A DNA stretch of 64,000 bases from Actinostola sp. cb2023 (Eukaryota; Cnidaria; Anthozoa; Actiniaria; Actinostolidae): NCBI GenBank assembly GCA_033675265.1, contig JAUJYZ010001120.1:62001-126000 (forward strand), given 5' to 3'. The notes under the pieces were generated by a model. That model did no database searches. It was not told the origin of the DNA and saw only the letters and a program-made list of their open reading frames with translations. This document shows positions 41,667-51,715 of this stretch, piece after piece. Every line of letters starts with the position of its first letter. Positions within the stretch are counted from its first letter, which is position 1. Made by a program: the position numbers and the translations under genes.

Positions 41667-42866
41667 ATGGCGACAATCTGCAAGATTTGGCGAAAAATTT
41701 CACCTCAAGTCGCCTGTGATCGCAGACTTCTACTCGTTTCATTAAGAGGTCTAGCCGATGGAGACAAAAGCCAAGATACGAAATTGGAAAGTTTTGATGA
41801 AAAACTACTTGAAATATTGGCTTGTCCATTGACGAAGAAACCGCTTAGGTAGATCGTGATCTTTGTAGTTTCCCGGTGTACGCAATCGATGAAATCGTTA
41901 ATCGATGACAATCGATGACAATCGATATCAATCGATATCAATTAATCGATTGATATTGGAAATCGATGACCAATCGATGAAACAAAAATATGTGACCTTT
42001 GATCGATTGTCATCGATTGCCTTATGTTATGATTGATCGATTGTTATCGATTGCCCTAAAATAGATCGATTTTCATCGATTTTCATCGATTTTCATCGAT
42101 TGTTTTGTTTTGTTTTGTTATCAATTGATATTAAGTTCTATAGTTAGAAGTAAGGCTGAAGAAACTAGAGTAGGGAGTTTTTATTACATATAAGCTTAAG
42201 TCTTATATTTTAAGGAGAAACACTAGACAATGATATTAAACTACTACGTTTCGATGACATCCTGTCATCATTACGAAGTGAGATGAATAATGAGTAACAG
42301 ATAGTGTTCAATGTTCAATAGTTATAAAAGAGTTCAGTGTTATTTAAACAAATACTTTAGCACGGATGGAACATTGAACACTATTCTTATGTTCAAATTA
42401 TGTAAATTTCGTACGTAACTAATCTCTGTTAAGCTTACTCATTATGATGATAATGATCTTCGAAACGTAGCAGTTTAATATCACTAGTTTTTCTCCTCAC
42501 GAATAGTACAATAGAGGCCTTCTTTTTCTTGTACTGAACCTGATAACAATCGATCGATGATCGATTTTCATCGATTGTCATTTTTCTTGTGTGACTATCG
42601 ATTGGTGATCGATTGGCCAAAACCAATCGATATCAATCGATTAATTATATCGATTATGATCGATTGTTCGATTGGTTTTCCGATCATCGATTGTCATCGA
42701 TTGCGTACACCGGGGTAGTTTGTGTAGGGCTTGAAACACAGGTGTTGTTTGGTTGTATTTGCACCTTCAGGCCAATATACTGGTGGTGATAACACATTTA
42801 TTATATTTGATTAATGATCACATAAAAGCTTTATTAGAAATGCGCTCGAAAAACTGCTCAAACATG

Positions 42867-42905
<39 letters not shown>

Positions 42906-43784
42906 CTTTAGCTTTAATATTAAACAATTACATTGCAGCATGTAAAGCTGAATTGCGTACGGCTAGGTCTTCGTGTAGCTGCACAAATTTTCCTGGCTAT
43001 TGTTTATTATGTAAAAACAATACATAGTTTAACAACAATAGAACAATAGCCAGGACTTTTGTGCAGCTACACGGAGACCTGACCAAACAATGAGGGATCT
43101 TTGCAGAATTTCACGCCACAGTTAAGACTTAATGTTCTTTTGTCATTCATTAAAGTCAAACAGAACACAAAACATCACAATCTACCTCAAGAAAGTCACA
43201 CATGAGAAATCTTCATAAAATATTCCAGTTCTTTTATTCTGGAATTTGTATTTATTCAACTCGTGAATTATTCATGAGGAAAACACAAAAGAAATCATAA
43301 CCATGATGAGCATTATATTCTCTGTACTAACTTCAAAATGTTGGAGTTATCTGATTAAAGAGTTTGAAGGGTGTGTAAAACAGAAAGTTATACACCAGAC
43401 TGTGTTAAATAAATAGAATACAACATTCATGTCTGTGCGTATCAGATGTACAATCACGCACCTTCTGCTTCTGAATGAAAATCTGATACAACACAGCCGC
43501 TCACGTTGTAAACAATACACTTATATTACTTAGTAATCTGTATTTATAATTATTGAGCTGTGTCTTCCCAGATTAGTATGGCATGTTTGCCTGTCTTGAT
43601 GTTACAAGACATAAACACAGTTTTTGATTGATTGATTCTCAACAGATATGATGCCGCATCAAATCAGTTGATATCTGATGAGATAGGAGTTGCTTACCCT
43701 GTAGTCGATGGTATACCTAATTTAATACCCAGTGATGGCCATATTATAAACCCATCAACCAATGGAGACCAATCTCCCAATTAA
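41667..43784 (+). CDS. PYURF: PREY/PYURF-like mitochondrial Trm112-domain protein, two exons, 106 aa
   Basis: Exons 41667-41848 and 43646-43784, GT-AG intron, phases join (AG|A = Arg). Human PREY (PYURF) is a small mitochondrial chaperone for SAM-dependent methyltransferases that act in coenzyme Q synthesis and complex I assembly. Seen: an N-terminus rich in Arg, Lys, Ser and hydrophobic residues that suits a mitochondrial presequence (MATICKIWRKISPQ); the Trm112-like core LLEILACPLTKKPLR in exon 1, then YDAASNQLISDEIGVAYPVV and DGIPNLIP in exon 2. Human PREY is of similar length. Head to head with PRMT5. The intron contains an 843-bp transposon-like element. Confidence 0.93.
41872..42714. 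mobile_element. 843-bp TIR element made of ATCGATTG repeats, 7-bp target duplication
   Basis: Inverted ends CCCGGTGTACGCAATCGATG ... CATCGATTGCGTACACCGGG; direct repeats GTAGTTT at 41,865-41,871 and 42,715-42,721. Inside, both arms consist of degenerate ATCGATTG/CAATCGAT repeats. A separate fold-back segment (42,214-42,496) occupies the middle. Lies in the PYURF intron. Confidence 0.85.
42214..42496. mobile_element. 283-bp fold-back element nested in the ATCGATTG element
   Basis: GGAGAAACACTAGACAATGA left pairs imperfectly with CACTAGTTTTTCTCC right, continuing through TATTAAACTACTACGTTTCG / CGAAACGTAGCAGTTTAATA. The left arm also has the small hairpin ATGACA-GGA-TGTCAT. Confidence 0.7.
42869..42905. 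repeat. (GATA)n microsatellite
   Basis: Nine GATA units in the PYURF intron. Confidence 0.95.
42965..43080. mobile_element. ~116-bp MITE in the PYURF intron
   Basis: AGGTCTTCGTGTAGCTGCAC at the left pairs with GTGCAGCTACACGGAGACCT at the right; CCTGGCTATTGTT/AACAATAGCCAGG continues the arms. Confidence 0.82.
43256..43510. repeat. Interspersed repeat, ATTATTCATGAGGAAAACACA family, copy 3
   Basis: GAATTATTCATGAGGAAAAC at the left; CATGTCTGTGCGTATCAGAT and CTGATACAACACAGCCGCTC at the right correspond to the copy at 35,022-35,310. PYURF intron. Confidence 0.65.
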
Positions 43785-43824
43785 TGGAAATAAGAGAGAA
43801 ACAGGCATTTCTATATCAGGTAGG

Positions 43825-44840
43825 GATGGGTGTGGTTGGGTGAATGAGAGGATGGTCAGTGGATGATAGATGGATAGCAGGATGGGTGTATATGGTTGGG
43901 TGAATGAGAGGATGGGTGGGTGAATGGATGAGAGAATGGGTGGGTGAATGGATGAGAGGATGGGTGGGTGAATGGATGAGAGGATGGTCAGTGGATGATG
44001 GATGGATAGCAGGATGGGTGTATATGGTTGGGTGGATGAGAGGATGGGTGGGTGAATGGATGAGAGGATGGTCAGTGGATGATAGATGGATAGCAGGATG
44101 GGTGTATGTATGATTGGGTTAATGAATGGATGAGAGGATAGGTGGATGAATGTATAATAATTGGATGATAGTGTATGGATGGATAGGAGGATGGATATCT
44201 CTATACAGAGCCCTTCTGAAAATCAGCTCTGCTGACGTAGGCCGTCTGTCAAAAGATTTTATAAATAAAAATAAATAAATAAATAAAGATACATTGATGT
44301 GGATGGATGGAAGGATGATATGGGTGGGTTGGCAAATGGATAGGTAGGAGGATCATGTACGTTGCAGGTGGGTAGATGGATGGATTGGAGGGTGGATGCA
44401 GTATAGTAGGATGTATAGGTGGATGGATTACAGTATATCATTGGGTGGGTTGGTAAATGGGTAGACAGGAAGGTGGGCAGATAGATGGATAAGATGGGTG
44501 GGTGGTTAACTAGATGGATGGATAGGTGGGGTAGAAAGATGGATGGGCAAATGATATGGGTGGATTGACAAATGAAAAGGTAGGATGGATAAGAGAATGG
44601 CTTTGGTGGTTAAGTGGATAAATATGATGATGGGTACTAAGGTAATAAGTGGATGGATAGGAGGATAAATGGGTTGTCAGCTAGATGAATAGATAGGAGG
44701 AATGGTTGGATGGGTGACTGCATGTATAGGTAGGTGGTTGAGGAGATTAATAACTAGGAGGATGGGTTGTGTGTTAATGGATAGATTACATAGGATGGGT
44801 GGATGGATGGATAGAGGAATGGTTGGGTGATCAGATAACT
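43825..44840. repeat. GGATGG/GGGTGAAT-rich satellite downstream of PYURF
   Basis: Irregular GATGGATGGATAG, GGTGGGTGAATGGATGAGAG and TCAGTGGATGATGGATGG units, with a clean ~120-bp duplication at 43,860-44,105. It is interrupted at 44,205-44,290 by a segment ending in (AAAT)n that resembles a retrotransposon tail. Confidence 0.85.
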
Positions 44841-45431
44841 TTCTAAAAATTATTTCAAAAAGAAATCCTTATCTTATAATCTCAAAAATAAATTCAAATC
44901 TAATAAATAAATAAATAAAAGTTAATAAATAAATGCATTTAAAAGGATAAAGTGAGATCTCAGTGACTTTATTTTGTTTAATTCCTTTGGAATCTCAAGG
45001 TGCATCACAATAATAATAATATTATAATGTATATATACCATACTGTTAAATCAGTACTGGTAGCTATAAAGGGATTTACTGTACTGCCGATACACATGAA
45101 CTATATATACAAAAAATGTAAAAGTGATACTTACAGTCATGTGATATAATGTGTGATGCTGCAAATCTCGGTGACCGGGTGATGTCTTTAAAATCATGAT
45201 TATTAAAAATGTAAACATAAAAGTATCAATCATTGTCGCTCAACACAACCTTTTCTAATTTAATTTTATAACAATACTCTGAATCTGAAATTTTCCATAA
45301 ATGGAAATAACATCTTTAACTTTGACAAAAATAATCTGTTGTGATGACGTATTCTGATAATAAAGTTTAACTTCTTCATACTAAGTTTCTGCTTCAATAT
45401 ATTAATACATTTATTAATTTTTCAAATCATC

Positions 45432-46916
45432 TTATACTCCTTCTTTCTCATTATCCATCTCTAATACATCATCCAGGTGTGCTATGTAGTTGATTGCATA
45501 ACGAAGTATTTTAATCTTTGGTAGTTTAGTGTCGCACTGGTACCCGGGTATCAACTGACGAAGGTCTTGGTACGCACTGTTTAATTGTGCTACTCGTCGT
45601 CTTTCGTGCTCATTTGCTAGAAGTCTATTTAACTTTGTTCTCTGTCTAGAAATACTTTTGGTAATATTACCATACAGTTCCTTGTCCTTCTTTAACTTTG
45701 ATGACCCCTGATAGTCTTTGTCATATGAACGTGTTTTTGTCGAAGTGAGCCGTGTGTTATAATGTCGATGTTCTCTGTCGCTGTGAGATTCAGTAATGTT
45801 GTCATGGTGATTGTTTTGAACACTGGTACTACTGTCTTCGTAATCATATTCCTCTTTGTAATATTTCCCAGGCGAAGAACTTGTACTGGAATCACTATCT
45901 TCAATAATGTGTTCATCACTGTCTGTGTTCCCACTGTTCCACTGGTTTTCTCTTTCCTCTACTGGTGAAGAAAGCTGTTCATTTATTCTGTTATCTTCAT
46001 CATCTTGCACTACTGACACTATCTCATCTTCACTTTCTAATTTACATGTTCCTTCTATATTTTCTGTCTTGATAATTTTGCAAACAAACAGATGATCATC
46101 TTCTGATTTCCTCTTTCTATTTTGGATTTCACCGCATGATATACCGTGCTCTTTGTCAGGTAGATCCTTGCCTGTAGGGTTCTTGTCTTCATTGCATCTC
46201 TGTAATTGTTCTCGTACATCTGTTTTGATATCTGTACTTTCATTTTGTTCATTACTACTCTCGTTATTATTTGGATCCTTATCATGTTGAGGAAGCACGT
46301 CAGTCCTCACAGTTTCATGTCTATGTAGTACCTGTACACTATTCTTTAGCCTTGAATCCTTAGATATTCTGTTCACGCACTCCACACAGTGGCAATACTG
46401 TGGGTATTGTGGCCGGTTGACTGGTATACTCTCACATGTCACTCCATTGCAACATACTGCAGACTTGATTGACAGTTCTTTATCAGTTGGCCGAAGTACT
46501 GATGCGGCAGTGTGTTCAAATCTCAAACTCAAGCAACTCTGGCAGTTACAACTCAAAGATGCCGCCCTTTGTTGACAGAGCAAACAGAAGCACATCCCAT
46601 TGTATCTTGGCGGCACTTGTATAGGTGCATAAGTAATGCAGCCATTGGTCGGTGTTATCATGTTGCCATGGTGACATAGGTAACATGGTCCACTGTTGCC
46701 ATGGTGATTAGCTACACATGTTTTCCCGGATATATATTGAGGTATCGCTGGGTGGTACTGAATGAACAAAGTTTTAGATGGATGGCTGTCAAGGCCTTCT
46801 CTGCACTTGTAATGGAGTGGGTACCCTGTGGTGCTGCATGTTAGATGCTTATCTGTAGAGTTAATTAAAAGATATTCAGTTAGTAATGGAAATATTGGGC
46901 CAAATTTGTAGGACAT
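45432..46916 (-). CDS. bHLH transcription factor with Cys-rich N-terminal half, 494 aa
   Basis: Predicted nuclear DNA-binding dimer former. The bHLH domain is at about residues 434-485: basic region NEHERRR with the E-box-contacting Glu and Arg, helix 1 LNSAYQDLRQLIP, loop GYQCDTK, helix 2 LPKIKILRYAINYIAHLDDV. The KIKILRYAINYI segment is closest in memory to group A factors such as NSCL/HEN and Ptf1/Fer types, but I cannot assign a subfamily. Residues 20-200 contain many paired cysteines (CYLCHHGN, CFCLLCQQ, CNCQSC, CCNGVTC, YCHCVEC) unlike a standard zinc finger. Residues 210-400 are acidic and Ser-rich. One open frame, with the start taken at the first Met; an upstream exon is not excluded. 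A minus-strand AATAAA lies at 44,968-44,973. Confidence 0.85.
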   Translation of the reverse strand: MSYKFGPIFPLLTEYLLINSTDKHLTCSTTGYPLHYKCREGLDSHPSKTLFIQYHPAIPQYISGKTCVANHHGNSGPCYLCHHGNMITPTNGCITYAPIQVPPRYNGMCFCLLCQQRAASLSCNCQSCLSLRFEHTAASVLRPTDKELSIKSAVCCNGVTCESIPVNRPQYPQYCHCVECVNRISKDSRLKNSVQVLHRHETVRTDVLPQHDKDPNNNESSNEQNESTDIKTDVREQLQRCNEDKNPTGKDLPDKEHGISCGEIQNRKRKSEDDHLFVCKIIKTENIEGTCKLESEDEIVSVVQDDEDNRINEQLSSPVEERENQWNSGNTDSDEHIIEDSDSSTSSSPGKYYKEEYDYEDSSTSVQNNHHDNITESHSDREHRHYNTRLTSTKTRSYDKDYQGSSKLKKDKELYGNITKSISRQRTKLNRLLANEHERRRVAQLNSAYQDLRQLIPGYQCDTKLPKIKILRYAINYIAHLDDVLEMDNEKEGV

Positions 46917-49900
46917 CTTTTTTTAATTTTGAACACTCAGAATTCCTAAGCAATCCTACTCTATCCCTTTAACTGCAATCTTACTAAAATAAAAAGCACG
47001 GTACTATTATTATTGTTTTGTTTTTTACTGGTATGATTTGGTTTTGATTTCTTAGCATGTAGGAAAATGACAGGGAAAGAGAGATCTTATTCTGAATCTC
47101 GTTTCTCCGATTCACTCTTCTTAAACAAGAATTAAAAATTAAAAGAAAAAATCGCTGAAAAGAATTATCTTCAAGTCATAATTAAATAACATTGTCGCGC
47201 AAATGAAGGGCCGAGATAAGTACAATTTTGCGTAAAAACATTTATGCTGCCGTTAATTACACACGAAAACTTTATTTTCTCTCCTGTCATTTCGATTTGC
47301 TCGTAAATTCGTAACATTTCGAGTCCAATGTTGAAATGTTCTCTCTGCTCTTTTCTTGCTTGAAACAGACGTATTTAGCTTCAATCTAGGATGAATTGTA
47401 ATCTACTTATTACCTCGAAGTATTTCCTCCTTGTGGCAGATGTTTGAACGTACAATCATTGCTATTCATGAAGCTTAGTAACACACTGACAGTCTGCCCT
47501 TCTATCTTTGTTACTAGTTTTGAAGGTTGCTCAAAAGTGAGTGGATTTTGACTTGTACAATAAGAGTGGTATTTACCGTATGAACCCAATGTGGCTTTTC
47601 AAATTGATTCAAAGTGCACGCGAAGCGAATACACTATATGGAGATGAAAAAGTTCCACGAAAATTTGCAATTTCCCAAACACACTCTATTTTACGTTGAC
47701 AGTTGACGTTTTTGTGGAATGACCATTAATAAAGAGTTTATACTACACGAACTTATGTAAAAAAGAACTATTAATTCATCACAGAAGAGGAAGTATCATC
47801 AAGCGAAAGCTTGTGCTATGATATACTTGACTATTTGAAAAACTCGGTATTGTTTTTTCCTTAATTCCTCGAATCTGTTACTTTTTAAATCGATTCAAAA
47901 TGAAGAAGACGAAGAAAACACTCAGCTTTGCAAAACACATTAAGAACTATAACAGAGTACTTCCTTGCGAAATTAAGTAAAATAGAAAACAGTACAAAAT
48001 TATATACACCTGGAGAAGCTATCTGTATATCAAAACATCGTACATTACGCCAAGGCAAATTCAATATTTGGTGGTCATGTCAAGGTACCTTTTCGCTTTT
48101 GTGAAAACAGCGGCACGTGAACTGCGCTGGACATCTCTTTGATGGCTCCTGCATCTGCCGATTTCTTTAGCGAGTGTTGCATTTTCTCCACTGAGTTTGC
48201 GAGCGGCGAGAAAGTCAGTAAAACAGGAAAGATAAACCGGTTAAATGTGTTGGTATATACAGAGGTTCCGTACTAGCTCCAGTAAATATGCCCCAGCTGC
48301 CTGGCTAGCCGTATGTAATGAAGAGTTGCGAGTCGCGAAGTGCCGGCCAGACGAGCGCCACAGTAGGAATACATATACGATCTACAATGCTCAAATCATA
48401 AGCTTGACAGTAGTCATCCAAACACTTTCTTCTGAATAATTGATTTTCATGGGACATTTGAATAAAGTGACTACAGCGTGATAGTATCGGCACAAACTGT
48501 GCCATAATTATACAAATGAGCAGGCCAACAAACAATTAGATTGGAGATGAATGAAGGACAGACTCCACAGCTGTTCTCTGTGTTAGAGTGGTTTTGGGAC
48601 TTCCTTTGTCTCGAACTGACAAAACAAGAATTATGGACAAAAGATCAGAGGGTTGTTTTGTGCAATATAGTTCTAAAATTAAAATCTTCAATCTTCTATG
48701 ACATTTCCAAAGAACACTACTGCAATCTGAGCGACTAAAAATCTTCCTCTGAATCATCCTGCGCAGTGTTTTGGGTCTTGCGATCATCTTGAAAATTCAT
48801 GTTCCCCGAAACATTTGATTCAATAATTCATCTAGTAGTGAAGATAAAAAAAAACTACCCCCACTTAGTAAAACGCATCACTTCAAATGCTAAAAAGCAA
48901 TCTCGCGATAAAACCCTCAGGCTTGAAGTAAACCTTACTTAAAAACTATTCTAAGGCAAAGAATTTGACAGTTTAAAACACTTCTGTCGTGGCATATAGA
49001 TCATCATGGCAGTTTTATTACGAGGAGTATTGGCTGTCCAATATACTCAATTGTAAAAATGTAAAATAATATTCAAGTGAGGGACTTCTATGAAAGTCCC
49101 AGCTGGGCTCTTAGTGAATGAGACGTGGGGTTTATAGCTTCTATGATCGACTGTCAATGTGGGACATTTTAAAGACAGCTTGCATAGCCGCGTGACTCCT
49201 ATTTTATCCTATTTTTCGTTTTCAATTATTTGTGACCGTTCACTGTCAATACAGGTGCCGTAACATATAACAAAGCCAATGATCCTCGACCTCCCAGTGT
49301 CTAATAAAGTGGACAGAAAGATTGAAATTGTTTTGAGACAGAAAGCTTTTACTTTGGTCGTGAATTGTTAGGACAAAAAGGATGCTCTGCCTACTGTTTC
49401 ATGAACTGTGGACATTCATTATGAACCGTAATTGGAATGAGTATGTAGTAACACATGCTAGTAGCAGCCAAATGTATGATAACAAGATTAAACCAAATAT
49501 TATCAAGGATCTCGAAGCGATGGACACCCCCTGGGATTGTTTTATTGCCTTGAAAATCACCAAAAACAACCAGAATAAAAAATACCCAACACCCACACAC
49601 GTCTCACAAGTCTGATAAACATTAATAAAACACTCTAACTTAACGATTGGAAAAAACATCTGGATGTTTAGAAAACAGCAACGATCATTTAACGATTTCT
49701 CCTAACTCGAAAACCATAACATCAGGATATTGAAACGTGATTATTTTTCCCAAATGGATCTAAAATTATGCTAAGTGTTTTTATAATCTTTTCCATTAAA
49801 CGGTAAAAACGTGAGATGGTGATTTGGGGGGAGGGATAGTGGAGTTATGACTGGTAAATTACAAATGAAATGGGTGTTTCTGTCACTTTTCTTGTGGTCT

Positions 49901-51223
49901 TTCATAGTTTCTTTGATATTCTTTGACATTCAGAAATTCTGCTTATACGGACTTTTGTTTTTCCTTTTCAATGCTTCAGATTACTTCGTAGTTTTGTGTT
50001 GAGCCTGATTTTTTGCTGCTTTTTCTCGCATCATTTTTCCTGTCTGAAGTGATCACGTGCTACAAACGCACACACTTAAAGGAACGCTCTTGCAAGAGTC
50101 CTTTAGACAGTGCTCTTTGCCATTAAAAATTGTTAATCAAAAGGGTTTTATTCTCGCTACCATGCAGCTGTGACGAGCCTTTCTTGATAATGGAGATAAA
50201 ATGGCAGCAGCATCCTTCCTAGAGAATTGCACTAATGAAAAAAACTCGCAGTTGGGGGATCTTTATCACTCCAGAAACGTTGATGAATATGGATTATTAT
50301 AACTCCATAACTGAACTAAATGAGTAAATGAGATGAGGAGTAAATGCATGCACTTCCAAGGGGTCAATGGACATGTCTAATTTCTGGTTGATCTACCTTT
50401 GAAGTCTGTCGACTAATAACCCCTAAATACCCAGTCGAACGCCTCGAGGTATGAGAGACTTATAACAACATTATGCCTTACTTAAATAAGGCTAGCCAAA
50501 TCGACAAACATATAAACACTATCTTATATATACCGAAAAGTGCTTTTAGGCTTCCTCAAAAACCACTGCCGTTGCACTATGGGGCGTTTTCGAAATGGAA
50601 CTTATGGAGGGTTTCGTTTATTGGAACTGATCGGCCAATTAGGATTTTTGCAGAAGATGAACCACCGATTCGCATTTCTGTTTCCTCGATTAAAAGCCCT
50701 AAAATTACATCGCCTTTCCACTCTTAAGGTTTCTATTAAACTTGTGATGTTATTGATAAGATGACAGCGTTTCCAAGACCAATGTTTACTTGGCCTCCAC
50801 TTCCGACACAATTAGTAAGTTATCCGTTAAAACCTATAGACAATTACCATGGGCAGTGTGGCCTTAAAATCCATGAACCATTGCGCGTGAAATCATGTAG
50901 GTTTTGTTTACCGTAGAAAAAACATGCTGGAATAAATGTAATAAAGGTCGGAGATGTCCAGCTGGAATGGGAAAGACGTCAATTAATACCACTAATTCAT
51001 TGCGCGCGCGATCACTCTCTCACAGGTCTTAAGGTTTCTATTAAACTTGTGATGTTTGATAAGATCCTGTAAATGCATTATGTAAGTTTTTCTACTGAGT
51101 GTGGCCTTAAAATTATGCGGTGGTAGTTGATTAATTTTGGGTCGAATAGAGTCATTCGGAAATCGAATGAACGGATGCGCAGCGATTCCAATAACAGGTT
51201 ATCCTGTAAGCCCAATAATAATT
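46917..51223. other. Long intergenic stretch, no gene recognised
   Basis: About 4.3 kb of mostly unique sequence. The left part is the 5' flank of the bHLH gene. A 65-codon plus-strand frame at 48,541-48,738 looks moderately protein-like but has no known domain and no visible splice partners. A 36-bp word (AAGGTTTCTATTAAACTTGT...) occurs twice, near 50,726 and 51,030. Confidence 0.5.
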
Positions 51224-51409
<186 letters not shown>

Positions 51410-51491
51410 AATAAGTGTTTCATATTGTCGAAGGAACGGTTTCAAGCTTGGTGCGGGATGTTTTTGGAATTTCAGCAGTTCTTTCATTAAA

Positions 51492-51652
51492 GGCCCAGAC
51501 ACACGGTGCAACTTTTCTTGCAACGTTGCGCGCAACAGTTGCAGAAGTAGGATCGAGTTCTACTTCTGCAACTGTTGCGCGCAACGTTGCATCGTGTGAC
51601 ACCCAAAAAAAACCTCAACGTTGCAAGAAAAGTTGCATCGTGTGTCTGGGCC
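51492..51652. mobile_element. Fold-back element, ACACACGGTGCAA family, copy 2
   Basis: GGCCCAGACACACGGTGCAA ... TTGCATCGTGTGTCTGGGCC ends with a nested inner palindrome CAACGTTGCGCGCAAC / GTTGCGCGCAACGTTG around GTAGGATCGAGTTCTAC. TTAA-like bases flank both ends. Confidence 0.85.
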
Positions 51653-51715
51653 TTTTAAAAGTTCGCTGTTAAAATTCGAGGTTAAATAGACCAATTTGAA
51701 AGCACAATGAATGCT

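Noticed and set aside
48541..48738. 65-codon plus-strand frame with a plausible amino-acid mix
   Set aside because: No domain, no splice partners, no paralogue recognised; too short to support on its own. Kept only as a remark in the intergenic description.
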